Source: Nocardioides sp. Root1257 (GTDB lineage: Bacteria; Actinomycetota; Actinomycetes; Propionibacteriales; Nocardioidaceae). Taken from it: a stretch of 64,000 nucleotides of DNA. A program made the translations under genes and the position numbers. Below the pieces are notes generated by a model, which saw only the letters and a program-made list of their open reading frames with translations, made no database searches and was not told the DNA's origin. Positions 17,592-25,721 of the stretch are shown piece by piece. Location: NCBI RefSeq assembly GCF_001425175.1, contig NZ_LMDV01000001.1, forward strand, positions 124,001 through 188,000, in the 5' to 3' direction. Within the stretch, counting starts at the first letter, position 1; each line of letters starts with the position of its first letter.

Positions 17592-19208
17592 ATGCCCGAA
17601 GCACACGAGCCGATCCCGGCTCACTCGAACCCGGAGCTGACCGACGACGAGAAGCACCTCGCTCGACTCGGGTACAAGCAGGAGCTCAACCGCTCGTGGT
17701 CCGGCTTCTCCAACTTCGCCATCTCGTTCTCGATCATCTCGATCCTCGCCGGCTGCTTCACGACGTTCGGCCAGGGCTGGAGCAACGGTGGCCCGATCGC
17801 CATCTCGTGGGGCTGGCCGATCATCTCGATCTTCATCCTGATCATCGGCTTCACCATGTCCGAGCTGGTCTCGGCGTACCCGACCTCGGGCGGCATCTAC
17901 TGGTGGGCCTCGAAGCTCGGCGGACCCGCTGCCGGCTTCTTCACCGGCTGGCTGAACCTGATCGGCCTGATCGCGGTCACCGCCTCGGTGGCGTACGGCG
18001 CCGCGACGTTCCTCGACATCACGCTGAGCACGATGAGCGACAGCTGGGCCGGCGACTACAGCCTGAAGAGGGTCTTCATCCTGTTCGTGCTGATCATGGT
18101 CATGGCCGTGCTGCTGAACGCGTTCGGCGCGCACCTGCTGGCGATGATCAACAACATCTCCGTGTGGTGGCACGTCGCCGGTGCGGCCGCCGTCATCCTG
18201 ATCCTGATCCTCGTCCCCGAGCAGCACGCGAGCTCGTCCTTCGTCTGGACCGAGCGCATCAACAACTCGGGCTACGCCGACGGGTCGACGGGCGGCACGA
18301 CGTTCTGGTTCCTGGTGCTGCCCCTCGGCTTCCTGCTGACGCAGTACACGATCACCGGCTTCGACGCCTCCGCCCACCTCTCCGAGGAGACCAACGCGGC
18401 CAGCACGGGCGCCGCGAAGGGCATCTGGCGCTCGATCTTCTACTCGGCCATCGGTGGCTGGATCCTGCTGCTCGCGTTCCTCTACGCCGTGCAGGACCCG
18501 GACGGTGTCACCGCGGGCATCAACTCCGGTCTCAACGGCGCCGACGTGATCTTCGGGCAGGCGCTACCGGAGCGCTGGCACATCATGATCCTGGTCATCT
18601 CCACCGCCGGCCAGCTCTTCTGTGCGACCGCGTGCCTCACCAGCGCCTCACGGATGACGTTCGCGTTCAGCCGGGACGGCGCGATCCCGGGCTCTCGCCT
18701 GTGGTCGAAGGTCGCCGCCAACCGGGTGCCGATCAACGCCGTCATCGCGGTGGCGGTCGTCGGCGTGGCGATCACGCTGCCGGCCCTCATCGAGGTCAAC
18801 ATCGGCACCCCGGACGCCCCGATCATCGTCCCGACGGCGTTCTACGCCGTGGTGTCGGTGGCCGTCATCGGGCTCTACCTCGCCTTCGCCATCCCGATCT
18901 TCCTGCGCTGGAAGATGGGCGACGCCTTCGAGGCCGGCACCTGGAACAACGGGTCGAAGTACAAGTGGATGAACCTGGTCGCGGTCGCCGAGATCGTGAT
19001 CATCTCGATCTACTTCGTGCTGCCGTTCACCCCGCTCGCGGTGCCGTGGAACGACGACTTCTCCTGGAAGTTCGTCAACTACGCGCCGATCCTCACGATC
19101 GGTGCGCTGGTCCTGCTGACGATCTGGTGGCACGCCTCCGCGAAGCGGTGGTTCACCGGTCCGAAGGTCACCATCGACCAGGCCGTCATCGACTCCTTCG
19201 GAGAGTGA
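17592..19208 (+). CDS. APC-superfamily amino acid/amine permease
   Basis: 538 residues with about 12 membrane segments. A soluble N-terminus ends in the conserved LARLGYKQELNRSWSGFSNFAISFSIISILAGCFTTF; the consensus TM1 break and the TSGGIYWWASKLGG motif after TM2-3 mark the amino acid/choline/GABA permease branch (BAT1/GabP/Eat-like). Likely imports the amine or amino acid used by the island. ATG at 17592 chosen because GGAAGG stands 7 bases before it; an in-frame ATG at 17523 has no such site and lies next to the operator. A short 9-base gap leads into the kinase-like gene. Confidence 0.87.
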   Translation: MPEAHEPIPAHSNPELTDDEKHLARLGYKQELNRSWSGFSNFAISFSIISILAGCFTTFGQGWSNGGPIAISWGWPIISIFILIIGFTMSELVSAYPTSGGIYWWASKLGGPAAGFFTGWLNLIGLIAVTASVAYGAATFLDITLSTMSDSWAGDYSLKRVFILFVLIMVMAVLLNAFGAHLLAMINNISVWWHVAGAAAVILILILVPEQHASSSFVWTERINNSGYADGSTGGTTFWFLVLPLGFLLTQYTITGFDASAHLSEETNAASTGAAKGIWRSIFYSAIGGWILLLAFLYAVQDPDGVTAGINSGLNGADVIFGQALPERWHIMILVISTAGQLFCATACLTSASRMTFAFSRDGAIPGSRLWSKVAANRVPINAVIAVAVVGVAITLPALIEVNIGTPDAPIIVPTAFYAVVSVAVIGLYLAFAIPIFLRWKMGDAFEAGTWNNGSKYKWMNLVAVAEIVIISIYFVLPFTPLAVPWNDDFSWKFVNYAPILTIGALVLLTIWWHASAKRWFTGPKVTIDQAVIDSFGE

Positions 19209-19217
19209 CCGTCCTGC

Positions 19218-20120
19218 GTGGCTGACGCCCCTCCGCTGGACCGCCTCGCCTGCCTGGCGGGGCGGTCCTGGCGTGTCCATGACCTGCCGGGCGGCCTCAC
19301 CAACACCAACTTCCACGTCACCGACGACGCCGGCCTCGACGTGGTCGTGCGCTGGTCGCAGGGCGACGCCTCGCTGCTCGGCATCGACCGGGACGCGGAG
19401 GCGTTCAACACCGGCGCCGCGGCCGACGCGGGTGTCGGGGCCGAGGTGGTGGAGTACCGACCCGACCTGTCGATGCTGGTCATCTCGTTCCTGCCCGGTC
19501 GTGCGCTCCAGGACGCCGACTTCGCCGACGCCGGCGTGCTGAGGCGGGCGGCCGAGGCCACCCGTCGGCTGCACGCCGGGCCTCGCTTCCGCGGGGACTT
19601 CGACATGTTCGCCCGGCAGGCGGCCTACCTCGCCACCGTCCGGGACCGCGGCTACGCCCTGCCGCCGACGTACGGCGACCATGCCGCCGCGTGGGACGAC
19701 GTACGGCGGGCGCTCGGCGTCCGCCAGGGCCCGACCGTGCCGTGCAACAACGACCTGCTCGCCGCCAACTTCATCGACGACGGTGAGCAGGTCCACCTGA
19801 TCGACTACGAGTACTCGGGCAACAACGACGGCTACTTCGAGCTCGGCAACACCGCGACGGAGTGCAACCTCACGCCGGAGCAGGTGGAGGCCTACACGGA
19901 GGCGTACGTCGGTGCGCCGACCCGGGCCGACCTCGCGCGGGTCCGGCTGCAGATGCTCTGCAGCGAGTACGGCTGGTCCCTCTGGGGCTTCATCCAGGCC
20001 GCCGCCAGCCCGATCGACTACGACTTCCACGGCTGGGGGATGGACCGGTTCGAGAAGGCCGTCGCCACCTTCCGTGGCCCGGACCTCCCACGGCTCCTGG
20101 AGGATGTCACCCGTGACTGA
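19218..20120 (+). CDS. choline/ethanolamine-kinase-like phosphotransferase
   Basis: 300-residue protein of the APH/choline kinase fold. The nucleotide lobe starts with GGLTNTNFHVTDDAGLDVVVRWSQG; the catalytic loop reads CNNDLLAANF near residue 175, and the metal-binding motif LIDYEYSGNNDGYFELGN follows, both very close to choline kinases (HNDxxxxN, DxEY). The usual first His/Cys-His of Brenner's motif is Asn here, but the catalytic Asp and metal-binding Asn/Asp remain. Expected to phosphorylate a choline-like alcohol. GTG start; the next gene overlaps by 8 bases. Regulation is probably shared with the permease. Confidence 0.83.
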   Translation: MADAPPLDRLACLAGRSWRVHDLPGGLTNTNFHVTDDAGLDVVVRWSQGDASLLGIDRDAEAFNTGAAADAGVGAEVVEYRPDLSMLVISFLPGRALQDADFADAGVLRRAAEATRRLHAGPRFRGDFDMFARQAAYLATVRDRGYALPPTYGDHAAAWDDVRRALGVRQGPTVPCNNDLLAANFIDDGEQVHLIDYEYSGNNDGYFELGNTATECNLTPEQVEAYTEAYVGAPTRADLARVRLQMLCSEYGWSLWGFIQAAASPIDYDFHGWGMDRFEKAVATFRGPDLPRLLEDVTRD

Positions 20121-22539
20121 CCTTCCGTCCCGCGCCCAGGTGGTCATCGTCGGCGGTGGAGTGATCGGGACGTCGGTCGCCTACCACCTGACCCGCCTCG
20201 GCTGGACCGACGTGCTGCTGCTCGAGCAGGGCACGCTGTCGTGCGGCACGACCTGGCACGCGGCGGGCCTGGTGGGGCCGTTGCGGGCGTCGGAGAGCGG
20301 GACCCGGCTGGTGCAGTACTCCGCCGAGCTCTACGAGTCGCTCGAGGCGGAGACCGGGCTGGCGACCGGCTACCGCAACGTCGGCGGGGTCATCGTCGCG
20401 CGCACCGAGGACCGGATGGTCCAGCTCCGGCGTACGGCGGCCAATGCGGTCGCCTACGACATGGACTGCGAGCTGGTCTCGCCGGAGCGGGCGCAGGAGC
20501 TCTGGCCCGCCATGCGGGTCGACGACCTGCTGGGCGCGATCTGGCTGCCGGGCGACGGCAAGGTCAACCCGTCCGACGTGACCCAGTCGCTCGCGAAGGG
20601 CGCCCGGATGCGGGGTGCGCGGATCGCCGAGCGGGTGCGCGTCACGGACTTCACCGTCGACGAGGGCGCGTCCGGGCGCCGGGTCACCGGCGTCGTCACC
20701 GACCGGGGGGCCGTGGAGGCCGAGGTGGTCGTCAACTGCGCCGGCCAGTGGGCCAAGGGGCTCGGCGACCTGGTGGACGTCCCGGTCCCGCTGCACTCGG
20801 CCGAGCACTTCTACGTCGTGACCGAGGCGATCGAGGGCGTGCACCCGGACCTGCCGATCATGCGCGACCCCGACGGCTGGACGTACTTCAAGGAGGAGAC
20901 CGGCGGCCTCGTCGTCGGCGGATTCGAGCCCGAGGCGAAGCCGTGGCGCTCGCCCGACGACCTGCCCTACCCGTTCGAGTTCCAGCTGCTCCCCGAGGAC
21001 TGGGAGCACTTCTCGGTGCTGATGGACGAGGCGCTGCGGCGGATCCCTGCGCTCGAGGAGACCGGGATCCGGAAGTTCTACAACGGCCCGGAGTCGTTCA
21101 CGCCCGACAACCAGTTCCTCCTCGGGGAGGCCCCCGGGCTGCGCGGCTTCTTCGTCGGCGCCGGCTTCAACTCGGTCGGCATCGCCTCCGCCGGCGGCGC
21201 GGGGCGGGCGCTGGCGGAGTGGATCGTGGCGGGCGAGCCGCAGGACGACCTGGTCGCGGTCGACGTACGCCGGTTCGCGCCCCTGCACGCCGACAACGGC
21301 TGGCTGCGCTCGCGGGTGTCCGAGGTGCTGGGCCTGCACTACGCCGTGCCCTGGCCCAACCGGGAGCTCGAGTCCGGCCGCCCGCAGCGCACCTCGCCCG
21401 TCCACGACCGGGTCGCCGCAGCCGGCGCCCTCTTCGGCACCCGGATGGGCTGGGAGCGGCCCAACGTCTTCGGTCCGCCCGGGGCCACGCTGGACTACGC
21501 GTGGGGCAAGCCGTCGTGGCTCGCCTGGTCGGCGGCCGAGCAGCGTGCGACCCGCGAGGACGTGGCGGTCTTCGACCAGACCTCGTTCTCGAAGTACGTC
21601 GTCGCCGGCCCGGACGCGCTCGAGCTTCTGCAGTGGGTGTGCGCCGCCGACGTGGAGGTGCCCGTCGGCCACTGCGTCTACACACCGTTCCTCAACGCCC
21701 GCGGCACCTACGAGGCCGACCTCACCGTCACTCGCACCGGGCCGGAGTCCTTCCTGCTGGTCTCGAGCTCGGCGACGACCGTGCGCGACCTGGACTGGCT
21801 CGCGCGCCACGGCGTGCCGGCGCAGGACGTCACCGACGCGTACGCCGTACTCGGCGTGATGGGGCCGCGCTCCCGGGCGCTGCTCTCCGCGCTCTCGGAC
21901 GACGACTGGTCAGAGCCGGGCTTCCCGTTCGCCACCTCGCGCGAGGTGCGGATCGCCGGGGTCGACGTGCGCGCGACCCGGATGACCTACGTCGGCGAGC
22001 TCGGTTGGGAGCTGATGGTGGCGGTGGCCGATGCCGGCACCGTCCACGACGCCGTCACGCTGGGCGGCGCCCGCGACGCCGGCTACTACGCGATCGAGTC
22101 GCTCCGCCTGGAGAAGGGCTACCGCGCCTTCGGCCGGGAGCTCACGCCCGACTACGGCCCGGTGGAGGCCGGCCTGGTCTTCGCGACGGCGCGCTCGGGC
22201 ACGAAGGACTTCCTCGGCCGGGCCGCGCTCGAGGCCCACCGCGCGGAGCTCGCCGACGGCGGACCCCGGCGCCGGCTGGTGTCGCTGGTGGTCGACTCAC
22301 CGGACCCGATGCTGTGGGGCGGCGAGCTGCTGCTGCGCGACGGCACACCGATCGGGCAGGTCACCAGCGCCGCCTGGGGCGAGACCGTCGGCGCCTGCGT
22401 CGCACTCGGCTACCTCCGACACGACGGGCCCGTCACGTCCGACTGGCTCGCATCCGGGTCGTTCGAGGTCGACGTCGCGGGGGAGCGGTACGCCGTACGC
22501 GCGTCCTTGAAGGCACCCCTCGCCCAGGACACGGCCTAG
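20113..22539 (+). CDS. dimethylglycine/sarcosine-dehydrogenase-like flavoprotein (DAO-GcvT fusion)
   Basis: 808 residues. Residues about 8-390 form a DAO-type FAD domain ([17 protein letters not shown]); TTWHAAGL at 46-53 carries the histidine (H49) that in DMGDH and SarDH bonds FAD covalently. A FAO_M-like linker follows, then a GcvT-type tetrahydrofolate domain (about 430-800; [55 protein letters not shown]). Enzymes of this build oxidatively demethylate N-methyl amines and pass the C1 unit to folate. GTG start at 20113 overlaps the kinase-like gene by 8 bases. The exact methylated substrate is unknown. Confidence 0.87.
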   Translation: MTDLPSRAQVVIVGGGVIGTSVAYHLTRLGWTDVLLLEQGTLSCGTTWHAAGLVGPLRASESGTRLVQYSAELYESLEAETGLATGYRNVGGVIVARTEDRMVQLRRTAANAVAYDMDCELVSPERAQELWPAMRVDDLLGAIWLPGDGKVNPSDVTQSLAKGARMRGARIAERVRVTDFTVDEGASGRRVTGVVTDRGAVEAEVVVNCAGQWAKGLGDLVDVPVPLHSAEHFYVVTEAIEGVHPDLPIMRDPDGWTYFKEETGGLVVGGFEPEAKPWRSPDDLPYPFEFQLLPEDWEHFSVLMDEALRRIPALEETGIRKFYNGPESFTPDNQFLLGEAPGLRGFFVGAGFNSVGIASAGGAGRALAEWIVAGEPQDDLVAVDVRRFAPLHADNGWLRSRVSEVLGLHYAVPWPNRELESGRPQRTSPVHDRVAAAGALFGTRMGWERPNVFGPPGATLDYAWGKPSWLAWSAAEQRATREDVAVFDQTSFSKYVVAGPDALELLQWVCAADVEVPVGHCVYTPFLNARGTYEADLTVTRTGPESFLLVSSSATTVRDLDWLARHGVPAQDVTDAYAVLGVMGPRSRALLSALSDDDWSEPGFPFATSREVRIAGVDVRATRMTYVGELGWELMVAVADAGTVHDAVTLGGARDAGYYAIESLRLEKGYRAFGRELTPDYGPVEAGLVFATARSGTKDFLGRAALEAHRAELADGGPRRRLVSLVVDSPDPMLWGGELLLRDGTPIGQVTSAAWGETVGACVALGYLRHDGPVTSDWLASGSFEVDVAGERYAVRASLKAPLAQDTA

Positions 22540-22542
22540 GTT
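22537..22542 (+). promoter_or_regulatory. -10 box of a leaderless promoter built on a stop codon
   Basis: TAGGTT begins with the TAG stop of the flavoprotein gene and ends 7 bases before the GTG at 22550. Confidence 0.55.
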
Positions 22543-22549
22543 GGTGCCC

Positions 22550-22891
22550 GTGCACCGGATCTTCACGACCAGCGTCGCCTCGGTCTACCCCCACTACGTG
22601 GCCAAGGTCGAGCGGAAGGGCCGCACGAAGGCCGAGCTCGACCAGGTCATCGAGTGGCTGACCGGCTTCGACGAGGAGGCGCTCCAGCGGCATCTCGACG
22701 ACGACACGACCTTCGAGGACTTCTTCGCCGACGCGACCCTCAACCCGAACGTCTCGCTCATCACGGGCGTCGTGTGCGGCATCCGGGTCGAGGAGATCGA
22801 GGACCCGTTGATGCAGCAGGTCCGCTACCTCGACAAGCTCGTCGACGAGCTCGCTCGCGGCAAGGCGATGGAGAAGGTGCTCCGGGCATAG
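22550..22891 (+). CDS. DUF2200-family protein
   Basis: 113 residues, nearly the whole length matching my memory of DUF2200: [33 protein letters not shown], then [50 protein letters not shown] and a final GKAMEKVLR. Small, soluble, widely scattered in bacteria, function unknown. The GTG at 22550 starts exactly at the conserved HRIF; an in-frame TTG three codons upstream is less likely. It has its own leaderless-type promoter, so it need not belong to the amine island. Confidence 0.85.
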   Translation: MHRIFTTSVASVYPHYVAKVERKGRTKAELDQVIEWLTGFDEEALQRHLDDDTTFEDFFADATLNPNVSLITGVVCGIRVEEIEDPLMQQVRYLDKLVDELARGKAMEKVLRA

Positions 22892-22892
22892 C

Positions 22893-22923
22893 GCCCCGAC
22901 CGACCGAATCGAAGGTCTGGGGC
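22893..22923. terminator. imperfect GC-rich hairpin after DUF2200 gene
   Basis: GCCCCGACC pairs with GGTCTGGGGC (one bulged T) across a 12-base loop, directly after the stop codon. No T-run follows, so this may be an mRNA 3' stem rather than an intrinsic terminator. Confidence 0.4.
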
Positions 22924-22949
22924 GGGGCGTCCGTGGGTACGAGTGCCCC

Positions 22950-23636
22950 ATGGATCTCACCCTCACTTCCTTGCACCGCACGACCAGGATGGGGATCGGC
23001 GCCGTCGCCGTCATCGCCTCCGCGCTGGCCGTCGCCCCCGCCGTGCCGGCCTCTGCCGACACGTCGGCCGCGGCCACGAAGGCCGTCCCGAGCGACGGCA
23101 CCCCGCGAGACGCCAGGCTGACCATCCGGGCCGTCGGCATCCACCGACTGCCGGTCATCGCCTACCGCGGGAAGACCGACGACGCGCCGGGCACCCGGAT
23201 CCAGAACCGCGGGATCGCCGCGGCGTCGAACGGACCGCAGGGCGGCACCGGCCCGGGCGGGATCGGCAATTACCAGGTCGCGGCCCACCGGACCTCCCAC
23301 GGCGGCGTCTTCCGGCACACGCCGTCGCTGCACCGCGGCGACAAGGTGATCGTGGACGTACGCCGCTGGCGCTACGTGTACGTTGTCAAGAAGACCCGCT
23401 GGGTGTCGTTCCGCTCGGCGAAGTCGCTCCGCGCCCAGCGCGCGGAGGTCCCCGGGCACCCCGGCCAGAAGGCGACGCGTGCGTACATCACCATCTCGAC
23501 CTGTGCGACGCCCGAGGACCACGCCCGCGGCAACTACTGGACCGACAGCCTCGGCAACCCGGAGCACCGCATCGACAAGGTCGGCGTCCTGGTCGCCCGT
23601 CTGCCCAACCCGTTCTGGAAGCCGCAGCAGCGCTGA
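22950..23636 (+). CDS. secreted sortase-family transpeptidase
   Basis: 228 residues: a signal peptide (about 1-36, ending VPASA), a disordered linker, and a sortase beta-barrel (about 55-225). The catalytic triad is visible: His in VAAHRTSHGG, Cys in ITISTCATPED and Arg in EHRIDKVG. Sortases cut LPxTG-like signals and join proteins to peptidoglycan or to each other. Unlike class E sortases it lacks a C-terminal membrane anchor, so the mature enzyme would be soluble or held only by an uncleaved N-terminus. No LPxTG-type substrate gene is adjacent. Confidence 0.82.
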   Translation: MDLTLTSLHRTTRMGIGAVAVIASALAVAPAVPASADTSAAATKAVPSDGTPRDARLTIRAVGIHRLPVIAYRGKTDDAPGTRIQNRGIAAASNGPQGGTGPGGIGNYQVAAHRTSHGGVFRHTPSLHRGDKVIVDVRRWRYVYVVKKTRWVSFRSAKSLRAQRAEVPGHPGQKATRAYITISTCATPEDHARGNYWTDSLGNPEHRIDKVGVLVARLPNPFWKPQQR

Positions 23637-23655
23637 CTCGCGGCCCCGGGGCCCG

Positions 23656-23714
23656 ACGTTTGGTCACCAAGCGCAGACCGGGAGCGCTCCCATGCACGGT
23701 TGGTGACCAAACGT
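23656..23714. repeat. TTGGTNACCAA dyad element (type copy)
   Basis: Perfect 15-base arms ACGTTTGGTCACCAA and TTGGTGACCAAACGT flank a GGGAGCGCTCCC core. Arm palindromes start 40 bases apart. Lies between the convergent sortase and permease genes. Confidence 0.9.
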
Positions 23715-23743
23715 GTGGGGCTGCCGGGTGCCAGCGGGCGCCG

Positions 23744-24718
23744 TCAGCCCTTGACCGCACCCTCCAGCCCGCCGCGCAGGAACAGCCGCTGGAAGACCAG
23801 GAAGAACGCGATCGGCAGCGCGCAGGAGATCAGCAGGGCGGCGAGGACCACGTCGAGCTCGGTGACCGCGGCGAGCCGGGGCAGCCGGACCGAGAGCGGC
23901 TGCTTGGCGGGGTCGGGCAGCACCACGAGCGGCCAGACGAAGTCCTTCCAGGCGGCCAGGACGGCGAAGACCGAGACGACGCCGAGGACCGGGCGCGACA
24001 TCGGCAGCACGATGTGCCAGAAGAGCCGGAAGTCGCCGCAGCCGTCCACCCGGGCGGCGTCGATGACCTCGCGTGGCAGGTTGTCGAAGAAGCGCTTGAC
24101 CAGGGCCACGTTGAACGCGCTCGCTCCGGCCGGGAGGAAGGCCCCCCAGTAGGTGTTCACGAGGTTCCAGTGCGTGAACGGGAGGTCGAGCACCGTCAGG
24201 TAGAGCGGGACGAGCAGCACGACGGCGGGCACGAACATGGTCGCGAGCACGAGGCCGTAGAGGATCCGGCTGCCGCGCGGCCGCAGGATCGCGAGCGCGT
24301 AGCCGCCGGTGACCGCGACGAGCATCTGGACGGCCCACGACCCGATCGCGATGACGACGGTGTTCCAGAAGTAGAGCTTGAGGTCGATCTCGACCCACGC
24401 GGTGCGCAGGTTCTCCCAGTCGGTGCCGTGCGGCCACAGCGCGAGCGGGTAGCGCAGGGTGTCCTGGGTCGGCGTGATCGCGGACTTGGCCAGCCACAGG
24501 ATCGGGCCGAGGCACGCGATCAGCAGGAAGACCAGGAGACCGCCGTTGACGATCGTGCGGCCGATCCGGACCCCGGGGCGACGGCGCTCGAACGCCGAGG
24601 TGATGGTGCGGGTCTCGCCCGCTGCCCGGCGACGGCGTCGCCGACGCGGGAGCGGCCCGGAGAGCTCCGGCTCGGGCTCCGGCTGGACGTCGGGGGTGTG
24701 CTGCACCAGCGTGCTCAC
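23744..24718 (-). CDS. carbohydrate ABC transporter permease, MalG type
   Basis: 324 residues: a long basic N-terminus (RRRRRRR stretch about 25-32), then six membrane segments and the permease EAA loop with DAARVDGCGDFRLFWHIVLPMSRP. Forms the channel together with the MalF-type protein. It is the last gene of the GH13-binding protein-permease-permease operon; GTG start overlaps the previous stop (GTGA), so the two permeases are made in equal amounts. No ATPase gene is present; a shared MsiK-type ATPase elsewhere is expected, as in streptomycetes. Confidence 0.9.
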   Translation of the reverse strand: MSTLVQHTPDVQPEPEPELSGPLPRRRRRRRAAGETRTITSAFERRRPGVRIGRTIVNGGLLVFLLIACLGPILWLAKSAITPTQDTLRYPLALWPHGTDWENLRTAWVEIDLKLYFWNTVVIAIGSWAVQMLVAVTGGYALAILRPRGSRILYGLVLATMFVPAVVLLVPLYLTVLDLPFTHWNLVNTYWGAFLPAGASAFNVALVKRFFDNLPREVIDAARVDGCGDFRLFWHIVLPMSRPVLGVVSVFAVLAAWKDFVWPLVVLPDPAKQPLSVRLPRLAAVTELDVVLAALLISCALPIAFFLVFQRLFLRGGLEGAVKG

Positions 24719-25626
24719 TCGGACCAGCTCCTCGTGACGCGGAAGTAGACGACGGACATCAGGGCGAGCGCCGCGGCGAGCATCAGGCTCAGCGCGGTCG
24801 CCTTCCCGTAGTCCCCGCCGGTGGTGTTGGCGAAGGCGTAGTTGTAGACCAGCAGCAGCACCGTGAGCGTCGCGTTGTCAGGGCCGCCGTCGGTGAAGAG
24901 GTAGGGCTCGAGGAAGACCTGCGAGGTGCCGATGATCTGCAGGATCAGGGTGATCAGCATGATGCTGCGCAGGTGCGGGAGCGTGACGTGCCAGACCTTC
25001 GCGAGGATGCCGGCGCCGTCGGCCTCCGCGGCGTCGTACAGCTCGGGGGGCACGGAGACGAGGGCCGCGAGGTAGATGATCACGGTCCCGCCGGCGGCCG
25101 CCCAGGTCGCCTCGAGGACCAGCGACGGCATCGCCCAGCTCGCGTCCTCCAGCCACGGCACCGGGCCGAGCCCGAACCAGCCGAGGATCGTGTTGAAGAC
25201 GCCCGTCGGCTCGGCGTCGTAGAAGAACCGCCACAGGAGCACGGCGACGGCGGGCGGTACGACGACCGGCAGGTAGGCGAGCAGCGAGTAGAGACCGCGG
25301 GCCCGGCGTACGTCGCTCATCACCACCGCCAGGATCAGCGGCACCGGGTAGCCGATGACGAGGGCCAGTACGGCGAACCAGGCCGTGTTCTGGACGGCGG
25401 TCGTGAGCAGCGGGTCGTCCAGCACGGCGCGGAAGTTGTCGAGGCCGACGTAGGTGGCCGGCGTGACCATGTTGGTCTGCTGGACGCTCATCACGAACGA
25501 GCGGACGATCGGCCACCACGAGAAGAGGCCGAAGACCAGGAGCATGGGCAGCAGGAAGACGAGGGGGCCCAGGGACCTCCCGAGCCGCTCAGGCAGGCGA
25601 GGGAGTCGGGCGAGGAGCGCGGTCAT
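24715..25626 (-). CDS. carbohydrate ABC transporter permease, MalF type
   Basis: 303 residues, six membrane segments and the EAA motif in LYDAAEADGAGILAKVWHVTLPHLR. Works with the neighbouring MalG-type permease and the upstream lipoprotein to import an oligosaccharide. GGAAGGG lies just before the ATG at 25626. A very stable hairpin separates it from the binding-protein gene, which would let the binding protein be made in excess. Confidence 0.9.
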   Translation of the reverse strand: MTALLARLPRLPERLGRSLGPLVFLLPMLLVFGLFSWWPIVRSFVMSVQQTNMVTPATYVGLDNFRAVLDDPLLTTAVQNTAWFAVLALVIGYPVPLILAVVMSDVRRARGLYSLLAYLPVVVPPAVAVLLWRFFYDAEPTGVFNTILGWFGLGPVPWLEDASWAMPSLVLEATWAAAGGTVIIYLAALVSVPPELYDAAEADGAGILAKVWHVTLPHLRSIMLITLILQIIGTSQVFLEPYLFTDGGPDNATLTVLLLVYNYAFANTTGGDYGKATALSLMLAAALALMSVVYFRVTRSWSE

Positions 25627-25674
25627 GGTCCCTTCCAGGGAACTTGTCCGGAGTCGGGCGAGGTACGGAGATGA

Positions 25675-25714
25675 GGGCCGGCCGGCACCGTCGAGGAGGG
25701 GTGCCGGCCGGCCC
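25675..25714 (-). terminator. intercistronic hairpin between binding-protein and permease genes
   Basis: GGGCCGGCCGGCACC and GGTGCCGGCCGGCCC form a perfect 15-bp stem with a 10-base loop, starting 8 bases after the binding-protein stop codon on the minus strand. No T-run. Probably protects the upstream message from 3' exonucleases and attenuates the permease genes, as the malE-malF intercistronic repeats do in E. coli. Confidence 0.75.
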
Positions 25715-25721
25715 GGACCGG

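Noticed and set aside
23637..23743. Recurring peptides such as VTKRRPGALPC and FGHQAQTGS at the ends of several open frames
   Set aside because: They are translations of the dyad repeat in different frames, not a shared protein domain.
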